The notes under the pieces: generated by a model
The model's database searches: none
What the model saw: the letters and a program-made list of their open reading frames with translations, nothing else
Told to the model about the DNA's origin: nothing
Program-made: the position numbers and the translations under genes
Assembly: GCA_014337915.1 (NCBI GenBank)
Contig: QUBU01000002.1
Location: 225,277 to 289,276 of the forward strand
Direction of reading: 5' to 3'
Origin: Gammaproteobacteria bacterium
GTDB lineage: Bacteria; Pseudomonadota; Gammaproteobacteria; Steroidobacterales; GCA-2729495
DNA length: 64,000 nt
Shown here: piece by piece, positions 38,529 through 48,300 of the stretch
Layout of the letters: every line of letters begins with the position of its first letter
Numbering within the stretch: position 1 is the first letter of the stretch

Positions 38529-40664
38529 ATGAGCCGGAGCATCCGTTCGACGAGTCACGCGGGAGCAGGACTGCTCACCGCGTTGTTGCTGATAACGCTG
38601 GCCCAGCTGGCCCAGGCGGAATGCCGGGCGCCAGCATCCTGCATTTCCTGCCACGCGGGCATCCCGAACTCGCCACCGCAGGAGGTGCTGGAGAGCATGG
38701 GCCTCGAAAGCTGCGCGGTGGGGGATTTTACCCGCGGCCTGAACATGACCATGCCGCGCTTTATCCACCGCACCGCAAAGCTGCACGACGGGCGGGTGCT
38801 GATGACCGGCGGCCAGTCGGCGAATGCGCCGGCCTCGGTGATCACCAACTCCGTCGATGCCTTCAACCCGGCGGACAACTCGGTGTCGCCGGTGGCACCG
38901 ATGACCATCCGACGCTGGTCGCACACGGCCACGACGCTGGCTGACGGTCGCGTGCTGGTCACCGGTGGCCGTACCGCCTCGACCTCGGCCACCGGCGTGG
39001 TGCTGGCCACCGCCGAGATCTACGACCCGGCGACCAACGCCTGGACGGAAACCGCCGGGGCCATGAGCGTTGGCCGTCGCAGCCATGCCGCGACCCTCAT
39101 GCCGGATGGCAAGGTGCTCATTTCGGGTGGTGGCAACGGCGTCAGCACCACCAGTTCCATGCCGCTGGCCTCGGTCGAGATGTTCGACCCGGCCACCGGC
39201 ATGTTCACGGTCGTCGGTAACATGACGCAGCCGCGCTCGGCGCACAGTGCCTTCCTGCTCGATGATGGCACGGTGCTGATCACCGGCGGTTCGACCGGCA
39301 TGGGCACCCTGTATCCGACCACGACCGCGGAAATCTACAATCCGGCGGACAACAGCTTTACCGCCGTCGGGCCGATGAACTACTCGCACCTGGCGCAGTT
39401 GCCCGGCAAGCTGCGCGACGGACGCATCGTGCTCGGCGCCTCCTACTACAACGATACCCATACCTCCGCCGGTGGGGTGATCACCGCCGAGAGCGAGATC
39501 TACACGCCGGATACGCGCAGCTTCACGGTGATTCCGCGCATGTTCAAGCCGCGCATCGACATCGGTGCGCTCGGCCTGCTGGACGGCACGCTGCTGATCG
39601 CTGGCGGTGTTACCACCAGCAAGACCTATCCGAGCATCTTCCAGCCGACCTCCGAGGTCTACGATCCCGCGGCCGGGGCGTGGAAGCTCTCGGGCATCAT
39701 GAGCACCGGTCGCGACGAATTCAGCGGCCTGCTGCTGGATGACGGCCGCGCGGTCATCTCCGGCGGCTTCGTCTCACCTGGTGCCGTGCTGCTGCGCACG
39801 GTGGAGGTCTACACGCCTGGCCTCGCACCCCAGCTCAAGGGTATGAGCAACGTGCTCGCCGATACGCCGAACTCTGCCCTGCGTTTCGGCAAGGCCAGCC
39901 GCAAGATCCTCCAGGCCTGGCTGACACTGATCGGCTACGCCGTAGGCAATGGCACGCCGGACGCCACCGCTCTGGAGTGGGCGGGGCTGCTGAGCGGCTG
40001 GTTCGACCAGGCGCTCCACAACCAGGTGCGTGATGCCACTGCGCGTGCGCGTTTCCAGGCCGTCAACCGCGTTTTTGGCAGCACCGTCGAGGACAAGCTG
40101 CATCCGAACCTGCCGCCCACCGTCGCACCGACCGCCAGTCCGGCCACGGGCGTGGAGCCGCTGCCGGTGGCCTTTGCCGCCAATGCGGTGGATCCGGACG
40201 GCACCATCAACAGCATCCTGTGGAACTTTGGTGATGGCAGCACCAGCACCGAAGCTTCACCAAGCCATACCTATTCCTGCGATGGCAACTACACGGCGTC
40301 GCTGGAGGTGGTGGACGACCGCGGTGCCGTGACGTCAGCTACGGTCGCGGTGTCGGTGACCTCCGCCGGCGGGCCGGTCAGCTACGCCTGCGACGTGCAG
40401 CCGGTATTCAACCGCACCTGCACCGGTTGCCACGGCGCTTCGGCACGCCTCAGCGTCACCACCTGCGACAACCTGCGCGCCGGCAGCTACCGCGGCCCGG
40501 TGGTGACGCCGGGCGTGAAGGAGACCAGCGTGCTTTGGCAGCGGATCAACGATGCCGCCAGGCCCATGCCGCCCATCGGCGGCCTGCTGGCGCAGTCGGA
40601 GCGTGACGCCATCGGCGCCTGGATCGACAGCCTGGATCCGGCCGATCCGAACTTCTGCGATTGA
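38529..40664 (+). CDS. Exported kelch-repeat/PKD protein with two c-type heme sites
   Basis: The 711-residue product starts at the ATG at 38529 behind a G-rich ribosome site and has a signal peptide (AGLLTALLLITLAQLAQA). A heme site, C38-I-S-C41-H42, sits at the mature N terminus. Seven kelch-type blades follow (about 70-440), each with a D-G-x-V-L-x-x-G-G core, for example HDGRVLMTGGQ, ADGRVLVTGGR and DDGTVLITGGS. A PKD domain (about 535-615, WNFGDGSTSTEASPSHTYSC) leads to a C-terminal cytochrome c-like domain with C631-T-G-C634-H635. The role is unknown: perhaps a periplasmic or surface redox protein. It ends in a strong terminator. Confidence 0.8.
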   Translation: MSRSIRSTSHAGAGLLTALLLITLAQLAQAECRAPASCISCHAGIPNSPPQEVLESMGLESCAVGDFTRGLNMTMPRFIHRTAKLHDGRVLMTGGQSANAPASVITNSVDAFNPADNSVSPVAPMTIRRWSHTATTLADGRVLVTGGRTASTSATGVVLATAEIYDPATNAWTETAGAMSVGRRSHAATLMPDGKVLISGGGNGVSTTSSMPLASVEMFDPATGMFTVVGNMTQPRSAHSAFLLDDGTVLITGGSTGMGTLYPTTTAEIYNPADNSFTAVGPMNYSHLAQLPGKLRDGRIVLGASYYNDTHTSAGGVITAESEIYTPDTRSFTVIPRMFKPRIDIGALGLLDGTLLIAGGVTTSKTYPSIFQPTSEVYDPAAGAWKLSGIMSTGRDEFSGLLLDDGRAVISGGFVSPGAVLLRTVEVYTPGLAPQLKGMSNVLADTPNSALRFGKASRKILQAWLTLIGYAVGNGTPDATALEWAGLLSGWFDQALHNQVRDATARARFQAVNRVFGSTVEDKLHPNLPPTVAPTASPATGVEPLPVAFAANAVDPDGTINSILWNFGDGSTSTEASPSHTYSCDGNYTASLEVVDDRGAVTSATVAVSVTSAGGPVSYACDVQPVFNRTCTGCHGASARLSVTTCDNLRAGSYRGPVVTPGVKETSVLWQRINDAARPMPPIGGLLAQSERDAIGAWIDSLDPADPNFCD

Positions 40665-40693
40665 CGCAGCGCGCCGTTCGGCATCGATACATC

Positions 40694-40730
40694 GGGGCCG
40701 GGCCTGACGAGGGTCCGGCCCCTGGTTTTT
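40694..40730 (+). terminator. Strong intrinsic terminator after the kelch cytochrome gene
   Basis: GGGGCCGGGCC (40694-40704) pairs with GGTCCGGCCCC (40712-40722) through an 11-bp stem with one G-U pair and a 7-nt loop. TGG and five T follow (40726-40730). It lies 30 bp after the stop. Confidence 0.85.
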
Positions 40731-40749
40731 CAGGGTAGTGGCAGCCCCA

Positions 40750-40769
40750 CCGGCGTGCCACAACGCCGG
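40750..40769 (-). terminator. Hairpin after the feo operon
   Basis: On the minus strand CCGGCGT-TGTGGC-ACGCCGG can form a 7-bp stem immediately after the last feo gene. There is no T-run behind it, so the termination role is tentative. Confidence 0.35.
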
Positions 40770-40770
40770 A

Positions 40771-40983
40771 TCAGGACGGGTTCTTGTTGTCGTCCGGGCT
40801 GCCCGGCGCACGCCGGTAGAAACGCACTGCGGTCTCGGTGGGCGTCACCTTGGTGGTCTCGCAGCCTGCGCAGGGGTTACGGCGCCGCTCGCGCTGCAGG
40901 CGGACGCGCCGCCACAGGGCGAGAGCGACCACGACGGCAACGATGCCGAGCGCGATCAGGTCCTGTGTGTCCAGGTTGCTCAT
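40771..40983 (-). CDS. FeoB-associated Cys-rich membrane protein
   Basis: The 70-residue product has one membrane helix (LIALGIVAVVVALALWR) and a basic stretch followed by NPCAGCETTKV, the C-x-x-C of the small Cys-rich proteins that follow feoB in many bacteria. Their function is unproven; a role in Feo assembly or iron sensing is often suggested. The ATG overlaps the feoB stop by 4 nt, so it is translationally coupled. Confidence 0.82.
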   Translation of the reverse strand: MSNLDTQDLIALGIVAVVVALALWRRVRLQRERRRNPCAGCETTKVTPTETAVRFYRRAPGSPDDNKNPS

Positions 40984-43181
40984 GACCCGAGCTGGTACAC
41001 CAGCATGGCACTCAGGTAGGCCAGCCCTGTCATGTACACCCAGGCGAAGGCCGGCCAGCCCCAGCCATTGGTTTCGCGGCGGATCATGGCGATGGTTGCC
41101 GCGCACTGCAGGCAGAAGGCGTAGAACACCAGCAGGCCCAGCACCATCGGCAGCGTATACACGGCGCGGCCATCCGGCCAGGTGGCGTCGCGCAGGCGTT
41201 CGGCGAGGGCATCGTCGTCGGCCTGCACGTCATCACCCACCGCGTAGATGGTGCCGAGGATCGCCACTACCACCTCGCGGGCCGGGAAGCCGGCGATCAC
41301 CGCCGCCGATACCTTCCAGTCCCAGCCGAGCGGGGCGAAGGCGGGCGCAACGAACTTGCCGATGCGGCCCAGGTAACTGGCTTCCATGTTGGCCGCGATT
41401 TCCTGGTTGCGGATGTCGCGCAGCGCCGCCTCGCGTTGCTCGCCCTCCGGCAGGGTCGCCATCGCCGTGGCGCGCGCCGTGTCGAAGCGCTGGGCAACGC
41501 CGGCATCCTTGGGGAAATAGGCGAGCGCCCAGACCATGACCGCCACGAAGAAGATCACGGTGCCGGCGCGCACCAGGAAGATGCGCCCGCGCTCCAGCAG
41601 CCGCAGCGCCACGGAGCGCCAGTTCGGCAGCCGGTAGGGCGGCAGTTCGATGAGGAAGGTGGGTGTGGGACCGCGCAGCGCGGTGCGCTTCATCAGCAGC
41701 GCGGTGCCGATGCCGGCGAAGATGCCGAGCAGGTACAGGCCGAGCAGCACCAGGCCCTGCAGGTTCACCAGCCCTCCGAAGTAGCGCTGGTCGGGTACGA
41801 AGGCGCCGATGAGCAGCGCATACACCGGCAGGCGGGCCGAGCAGGTCATGAACGGCGCGGCGAGGATGGTGGCCAGGCGGTCGCGCCGTTCGGGAATGAC
41901 ACGCGTGGCCATGATGCCCGGCACCGCGCAGGCAAAGCTCGACAGCATCGGGATGAAGGACTTGCCCGACAACCCGCAGAGTCGCATGAGGCGGTCGATG
42001 AGGAAGGCCACCCGCGGCATGTAGCCGGTGTCCTCCAGCAGGATAATGAAGGCGAAGAGGATGAGGATCTGCGGCAGGAACACCACCACACTGCCCACAC
42101 CGGCGATGGCGCCGTCCACCAGCAGGCTGGAGAGCGCGCCGGGCGGCAGCGCGGCCCGTACCGTTTCACCCGCCCAGGCGGTGAATGCCTCGATCAGGTC
42201 CATGAGGGGCGTGGCCCAGGAGAACACCGCCTGGAACACCGTGGCCATCACCAGCACGAACAGCACCGAGCCCACCACCGGCTGGTTGGTGATGCGGTCC
42301 AGGTGCTCGCGCAGCGTCACCTTCGGCGGGGCCCGGACCTCGACTTCGCGGATGATGCCGTCGATGAGCTGGTAACGCGCCTTGGCTTCGATCGCCGCCA
42401 GCGAGCTGCCGGCGCTCAGCCGCATGCGCAGGTCGGCCAGTTCCGCCATCAGCTCCGGGCTGGTGGCGTATTCGAAGCGCCGCTCGGCGACGCCATGCGC
42501 ATCGATGAGTGCGCGCTCGACTTCGTAGGCGTCGAGGCTGTGGCCGGCTGCCGCGACGCGAGCGGCGAGCGCCACTGCCGCCTGGTGCACTTCGGGCAGC
42601 ACCACCAGGCGCGGACGCGGCGGCTTGCGTACCGCCTCGGCCAGTGCGGCGCGCAGCTCCGGCAGGCCCTTGCCGCTGGTGGCCACCACCGGTACCACCG
42701 TGGCATCGAGCCTCACGGCGAGGCGCTGCGGGTCCAGCTGCACGCCGTTTTCCGCCGCCACGTCCAGCATGTTCAGCGCCAGCACCAGCGGCAGGCCGAG
42801 TTCCGCCAGCTGGGTGGCGAGGAACAGGTTGCGCCGGAGGTTGGTGGCGTCCGCCACGATGAGGATCGCGCGTGGCCGGGCCAGGTCCTCGACATGGCCG
42901 AGCAGCACGTCGATGGCGACGACCTCGTCGGGGGACTGGGCGGCGAGCGAGTAGGTGCCCGGCAGATCCACCAGGCAGACTTCGCGGCCCTCGAGGGTGA
43001 TCGAGCCGGTGTGCCGCTCGACCGTGACGCCGGGGTAGTTGGCGGTCTTCTGCTTGAGCCCGGTCAGGGCATTGAACAGCGTGCTTTTGCCCGTATTCGG
43101 GTTGCCGATGACGGCGATGATCGGCGCGGTATGGGTGACGGGGGTCGGCGCCGGCGTGGTGCTGGCGGCCGGGTTGCTCAT
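40980..43181 (-). CDS. feoB: Ferrous iron transporter FeoB
   Basis: The 733-residue inner-membrane Fe(II) permease has an N-terminal G domain with GNPNTGKST (G1), DLPGTYSL (G3) and the G4-like NMLD, then a helical GDI-like spacer (about 195-280) and Gate motifs in the membrane part (FIPMLSSFACAVPGIMATR, FMTCSARLPVYALLIGAFVP). Length is close to the family norm. It sits between feoA and a Cys-rich partner, both overlapping by 4 nt. Confidence 0.96.
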   Translation of the reverse strand: MSNPAASTTPAPTPVTHTAPIIAVIGNPNTGKSTLFNALTGLKQKTANYPGVTVERHTGSITLEGREVCLVDLPGTYSLAAQSPDEVVAIDVLLGHVEDLARPRAILIVADATNLRRNLFLATQLAELGLPLVLALNMLDVAAENGVQLDPQRLAVRLDATVVPVVATSGKGLPELRAALAEAVRKPPRPRLVVLPEVHQAAVALAARVAAAGHSLDAYEVERALIDAHGVAERRFEYATSPELMAELADLRMRLSAGSSLAAIEAKARYQLIDGIIREVEVRAPPKVTLREHLDRITNQPVVGSVLFVLVMATVFQAVFSWATPLMDLIEAFTAWAGETVRAALPPGALSSLLVDGAIAGVGSVVVFLPQILILFAFIILLEDTGYMPRVAFLIDRLMRLCGLSGKSFIPMLSSFACAVPGIMATRVIPERRDRLATILAAPFMTCSARLPVYALLIGAFVPDQRYFGGLVNLQGLVLLGLYLLGIFAGIGTALLMKRTALRGPTPTFLIELPPYRLPNWRSVALRLLERGRIFLVRAGTVIFFVAVMVWALAYFPKDAGVAQRFDTARATAMATLPEGEQREAALRDIRNQEIAANMEASYLGRIGKFVAPAFAPLGWDWKVSAAVIAGFPAREVVVAILGTIYAVGDDVQADDDALAERLRDATWPDGRAVYTLPMVLGLLVFYAFCLQCAATIAMIRRETNGWGWPAFAWVYMTGLAYLSAMLVYQLGS

Positions 43182-43405
43182 GAAATCACCTGGACTTCGA
43201 CGCGCCGGGCTTCCTCGCGTCGCAGCGACAGGGCGTAGCCCATCACCTGGACCTCGACGGGATCGCCGCCCAGGGCGCGCCGGGTCATGGAAATGTCGGA
43301 ACCTTCCAGCAGGCCCAGCGCCATCAGGCGCTGCACCAGGGGGCCGTCGCCCTCGATGCGGAGGATGGTGGCCTTCTGGCCGGGCTTCAGCTCATCGAGC
43401 GTCAT
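43178..43405 (-). CDS. feoA: Ferrous iron transport protein FeoA
   Basis: The 75-residue product is a single SH3-like FeoA domain (MTLDELKPGQKATILRIEGD, then LMALGLLEGSDISMTRRALG and DPVEVQVMGYALSLRREEA). It is cytoplasmic and thought to modulate the FeoB G domain. The start at 43405 is the first ATG and fits the family; a TTG eight codons upstream is less likely. A Fur-like sequence overlaps this leader. Confidence 0.93.
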   Translation of the reverse strand: MTLDELKPGQKATILRIEGDGPLVQRLMALGLLEGSDISMTRRALGGDPVEVQVMGYALSLRREEARRVEVQVIS

Positions 43406-43410
43406 GCCGG

Positions 43411-43429
43411 CATTGTAATTGAGAATCAA
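43411..43429 (-). promoter_or_regulatory. Fur-like site in the feoA leader
   Basis: TGTAATTGAGAATCAAC contains TGAGAAT (43420-43426), one complete Fur half-site; the other half is poor. The position directly before feoA suits iron repression of feoAB. The partial match keeps this tentative. Confidence 0.4.
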
Positions 43430-43493
43430 CCGCAGGTCGTTGCGGACAGTACGGATGCGCGGCCGAGGCGGTGCCGGCGCAGGTGGGGGTGCT

Positions 43494-44684
43494 TCAGGAG
43501 GCTCTTGCGGGCCGGGTACCGATGGGCCGGGTGGCCCCTTGCTGCAGGGCTTCGATCTCCTGCTCGTAGGCGCGCGTCAGTTCTTCGATGACGATGGCCG
43601 GCATCGGCGCGCCTTCTTCCTGGTGGGTGAGGGTGGCGTAGCTTTCCTCGTAGAGCTCCCAGTACTTGAGCTTATTGGCGCCGGCGAGCAGCGGCGAGCG
43701 CTTCAGGCCGCGGTCGAAGCGGCTGCGCAGTTCCTCCGGATCCAGGCGCTCGCTGAAGTCGCGCACCGCGTGGATCATCGCCTTGAACAGCGCCTGCTGG
43801 TGGCTCTTCACATCGAGGAAGGCGGCCTGCACGGCGCGATCCGGCGGCAGGTAGGACTGGCCGGGTTCGCCAAGCAGGTAACGCAGCGCGTCGGCAACGC
43901 CTGGGGAGAACTTCAGCGGGTTGTTCTGCGAGGGGCGGATGATGGTCTGCGGCAGGCGCAGCGCGTCCTTCATCCGCGAGCGGTTCTGCAGCAGGTCCGC
44001 CAGGCCGGTGAGCAGTTCGCGCATCAGCAGGCCGGCTGTCTCCAGCACCTCTTCCGGGTTCGAGCCGTGCAGGTCGCCGGGCTTCAGGCCGGCGGCCCTG
44101 CACAGCACCTCGACGGCAGCCGCATTCCCGGTCGGCGGGGCAGGAGTGCTCGCGGGGGGCGGCTTCGTGGCGACGGCTGCGGGCTTGCGCACGGCAGCCG
44201 AGCTGTCGTCGGCCGGCTTCAGGTGACGCTCGAGCGCGTTGTACTCGAAGGCGCGCATCTTGCTCTCGTCGACCAACTTCAGCTCGATCGACTCGTCCAC
44301 CGGTACCAGCTGGGCACGCACCACCGAGTCGCGCATGCCGTCATCGGCAACCTGCTCGTCGCCCGGCGTCACCTCGACACTGACCTCGTACTCGCCGAGG
44401 CGCAGGCGGTCGCCATTGAACAGCCGCTGCGGATGGCCGCGGCCGACGGCGGTGTCGGAGCCGTTGATGTAGACGCCGTTGCGGCTGGTGTCCACCAGGT
44501 AGTAGGCGCCACCCTGGAAGTCGATCAGCGCGTGGCGACTGGAGATGAAGCGCTTTTCGTCGGGCAGCACCCAGTCATTGTCGGCGGCGCGGCCGATGGT
44601 GCCGCCGCAGGCGACGAACTCGCGCAGCTGGGATTCACCCAGCTGGGCTTTCTGCTGACTCGTGATGCGAAGGCGCAGTGCCAT
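43494..44684 (-). CDS. tagH: Type VI secretion FHA-domain protein (TagH-like), isolated
   Basis: The 396-residue product starts at the ATG at 44684. The N-terminal FHA domain (about 10-100) has the phosphothreonine-binding features GRAADNDWVLPDEKRFISSRHALI and SRNGVYINGS. The C-terminal 190 residues match the TagH-type T6SS domain (PLKFSPGVADALRYLLGEPG, then FLDVKSHQQALFKAMIHAVR and FSERLDPEELRSRFDRG), with a Pro/Ala linker between. In complete T6SS loci TagH controls assembly by threonine phosphorylation. No other T6SS gene is in this window. Confidence 0.88.
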   Translation of the reverse strand: MALRLRITSQQKAQLGESQLREFVACGGTIGRAADNDWVLPDEKRFISSRHALIDFQGGAYYLVDTSRNGVYINGSDTAVGRGHPQRLFNGDRLRLGEYEVSVEVTPGDEQVADDGMRDSVVRAQLVPVDESIELKLVDESKMRAFEYNALERHLKPADDSSAAVRKPAAVATKPPPASTPAPPTGNAAAVEVLCRAAGLKPGDLHGSNPEEVLETAGLLMRELLTGLADLLQNRSRMKDALRLPQTIIRPSQNNPLKFSPGVADALRYLLGEPGQSYLPPDRAVQAAFLDVKSHQQALFKAMIHAVRDFSERLDPEELRSRFDRGLKRSPLLAGANKLKYWELYEESYATLTHQEEGAPMPAIVIEELTRAYEQEIEALQQGATRPIGTRPARAS

Positions 44685-44874
44685 GCCGACTATTCCCGTC
44701 GTTGGGTACCGGGACACGCGGAGCCTCGGGTCCCGGGACTGCCCGAATCCGTTTTCCGCCGGCGGATCATGGCGCCATGGCAGCGGCGTTGCCGCCGGGC
44801 AGTTCACAGTTTGCCGGGCGGGAATCACCCGGAGGCCAGCCGTGGCGCGCCGCGGCGCGAGCCTGCCGCTGGGC

Positions 44875-44880
44875 TATAAT
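44875..44880 (+). promoter_or_regulatory. Candidate -10 box before the DUF1820 gene
   Basis: A consensus TATAAT lies 65 bp before the ATG at 44945. No recognisable -35 box is seen at the proper distance. Confidence 0.35.
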
Positions 44881-44944
44881 GCCGGCCCGGTCCGGGAGGG
44901 TGCGTTGCCCTGCAAGGACTGCCAGCAACCCCCTCGTGTCCCGC

Positions 44945-45283
44945 ATGTCGGCCAGGCGACTTTACAGAATATCGTTCGTCAACCAGGGCAAGGTCTACGA
45001 GATCTATGCCCGGTCCGTGACCCAGGGCGGGCTGTTCGGCTTCATCGAAGTCGAGAAGCTGGTCTTCGGCGAGCGCAGCACCGTGGTGCTCGATCCGGCC
45101 GAGGAGCGCATCAAGTCGGAGTTTTCCGGAGTGCGCCGCAGCTACATCCCGATGCATTCCGTGCTGCGCATCGACGAGGTCGAGAAAGAGGGTGTCAGCA
45201 AGATCACCCGCGCGGAGGGTGGCAACGTCGCCCAGTTCCCGATGCCGGTGTACACGCCGGGCCGCAATGATGGCGGCGACTAG
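44945..45283 (+). CDS. DUF1820 family protein
   Basis: The 112-residue product matches DUF1820: RLYRISFVNQGKVYEIYARS, then GGLFGFIEVEKLVFGERS and RSYIPMHSVLRIDEVEKEG. It is soluble and cytoplasmic. Function is unknown, though the family is widespread in gammaproteobacteria. The gene is divergent from tagH and immediately precedes purL. Confidence 0.88.
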   Translation: MSARRLYRISFVNQGKVYEIYARSVTQGGLFGFIEVEKLVFGERSTVVLDPAEERIKSEFSGVRRSYIPMHSVLRIDEVEKEGVSKITRAEGGNVAQFPMPVYTPGRNDGGD

Positions 45284-45316
45284 CCCGCCTCCCGCAGCAC
45301 CCCGCCCGTGCCTGGC

Positions 45317-48300
45317 ATGCTGGAGATAGCCGGTTCACCGGCACTGTCCGCCTTCCGGCGCGAGCGCCTGCTCGCCAGCCTGCGCGCGGCGGTGCCGCGC
45401 ATCAGTGGACTTGAGGCCCACTACCTGCACTACGTCGATGTCGCGCGCCCGCTCACGGCGGCCGAGGCGGCCGTCCTCGGTGAGCTGTTGCGCTACGGAC
45501 CGGCCCAGCAGGCCGCTGCCGTCACCAGCCCCCGGCTCTGGGTGGTACCGCGCCTGGGCACCATTTCACCCTGGTCCAGCAAGGCCACCGACATCGCCCG
45601 CAGCTGCGGGCTCGATGCCGTGCGCCGCTGCGAGCGGGGTGTGGCCTGGTCCTTCCTGGCCGAGGGTGGGCTGACCGCGGCCGAGGTGGGCGCGGTGGCG
45701 CCGCTGGTGCACGACCGCATGACGGAATCGGCACTATTGCGGCCGGTGCAGGCCGCGGACCTGTTTGGCGTGCAGGCGCCGCGTCGCCTCACGCGCGTGC
45801 CGCTGCTGGCCAATGGTCCCGCGGCGCTGGAGGCCGCCAACCAGTCGCTGGGGCTGGCGCTGTCGGCCGATGAAATCGACTACCTGGCCGGGCATTTCAC
45901 CGCCATGGGCCGTGACCCCACCGATGCCGAGCTGATGATGTTCGCCCAGGCGAATTCCGAGCATTGCCGGCACAAGATCTTCAACGCGAGGTGGGTGATC
46001 GACGGCAGCGAGCAGCCCGACAGCCTGTTCGCGATGATCCGCAGCACCCACGCGGCCAATCCTGCCGGGGTGCTCAGCGCCTACAGCGACAATGCCGCGG
46101 TGATGGCCGGCAGCGTCGCCGGGCGGCTGCTCGCCGATCCCGCGAGCGGTGAGTACCGGCTGCAGCGCGAGCCGGTGCACACGCTCATGAAGGTGGAGAC
46201 CCACAACCACCCGACCGCGATCGCACCGTTTCCCGGCGCGGCCACCGGTGCCGGTGGCGAGATCCGCGACGAGGGCGCCACCGGTCGCGGCGCGCGCCCG
46301 AAGGCCGGCCTCGCCGGCTTCAGCGTCTCGCACCTGCGGCTGCCCGGATACGCGCAGCCCTGGGAGGCGGGCGGCCTCGGGCGGCCGCGGCGCATCGTTT
46401 CACCGTTGCAGATCATGCTCGACGGGCCAATCGGCGCCGCGGCGTTCAACAACGAGTTTGGCCGGCCGAACATCGCCGGCTACTTCCGCAGTTTCGAGCA
46501 ACCGGTGGCCGGGGAGCCGGGGCGCGCCTGGGGCTACCACAAGCCCATCATGATCGCTGGCGGACTCGGCAACATCCGCGAGGACGACGTGCACAAGGCC
46601 GCGGTGCCGCCCGGCGCATTGCTGGTAGTGCTCGGTGGGCCGGCGATGCTCATCGGGCTCGGCGGCGGTGCCGCCTCGTCCATGGCCAGCGGCAGCAGTG
46701 CCGAGGACCTGGACTTCGCATCCGTGCAGCGGGGCAACCCGGAGATGCAGCGTCGTGCGCAGCAGGTCATCGAGGCCTGCTGGGCCGCAGGCGCGGCGCC
46801 CGGCGGCCACAACCCCATCCTGCTGATCCACGACGTGGGCGCGGGCGGCCTGTCCAATGCCATGCCGGAACTCGTCGACCACAGCCGGCGCGGCGCCCGG
46901 CTGGAACTGCGCGAGATCCCGAATGCGGAGCCGGGCATGTCACCGGCGGAGATCTGGTGCAACGAGGCGCAGGAACGCTATGTGCTGGCCATCGCGCCGG
47001 AAGACCTCGACTGGTTTCGCGCCGTCTGCGAGCGCGAGCGCTGCCCGTTCGCGGTGCTGGGCAGCGCCGACGACAGCCGCCAGCTCACGGTTGCCGACCG
47101 GCTGCTGGGCGAGGCGCCGGTGGACATGCCGCTGGAGGTGCTGCTCGGCAAGCCGCCGCGCACCACCATGAAGCTGACCCGCAAGGCGCGGGCGCGGACG
47201 ATGGCCAGCTTCGCGCAGCTCGACCTGGCCGAAGCCTGCCAGCGGCTGCTGCGTTTCCCCGCCGTGGCCGACAAGTCCTTCCTGATCCACATCGGCGATC
47301 GCACGGTCGGTGGCCTGGTGGCCCGCGACCAGCTGGTCGGGCCCTGGCAGGTTCCAGTGAGCGACGTCGCGGTGACGGCACTGGGTTTCGACGCTGTCGC
47401 GGGCGAGGCCATGGCGATGGGCGAGCGCACGCCGCTGGCGGTAATCGATCCGCCGGCTTCCGGGCGCATGGCGGTCGCCGAGGCGCTGACCAACATCCTG
47501 GCCGCTTCGGTCACGCGCCTCGACGAGGTGCGGCTGTCGGCCAACTGGATGGCGGCGAGCGCCGTCGATGGCGAAGACGAGGCGCTGTATGACGCCGTGA
47601 ACGCGGCGACGGCACTCTGCCGCGAGCTGCGCATCGCCATCCCGGTCGGCAAGGACTCGCTGTCCATGCGCACCGCCTGGAAGGAGCACGGCGCGCCGAA
47701 GTCGGTGGTCGCGCCGGTGTCGCTCATCGTCTCCGCCTTCGCGCCGGTGAGCGATGTGCGCGCCACGCTGACGCCGCAGCTCGCGCAGGACGCGGGGTCG
47801 TTGCTCTACCTGCTCGATCTTGGCGCCGGCCGCAACCGGCTCGGCGGCTCCTGCCTCGCCCAGGCCTTCGGCATTGCCGGCGGCGAAGTACCCGACCTCG
47901 ACGATCCGCAGCGCCTGGCGGGCCTGTTCGCCTGCATCGCCGCGCTGCGCGCCCAGGGCCTGCTGCTCGCCTACCATGACCGCTCCGACGGGGGGCTGTT
48001 CGCCACGCTCTGCGAAATGGCCTTCGCCGGCCGCGCGGGCCTCGAAGTCGAGCTGCCGGCCGGCGCCAGCCCGCATGGTGCGCTGTTCGCCGAAGAGCTC
48101 GGTGCGGTGATCCAGGTCCGCGCTGCGGATGCGGCTCGCGTGGAGGCCGCTTTCAATGCACATGGCATCGCCGCCTGGTCGCAGCGCATTGGCCGCGTCA
48201 GCACCGGCCTGCGCATCGTCATCCGCCAGGCCGGTGCGACCCTGCTCGACTTCGAGGGCCAGGCCCTGCATGCCAGCTGGTCGGAACTCAGCTATCGCAT

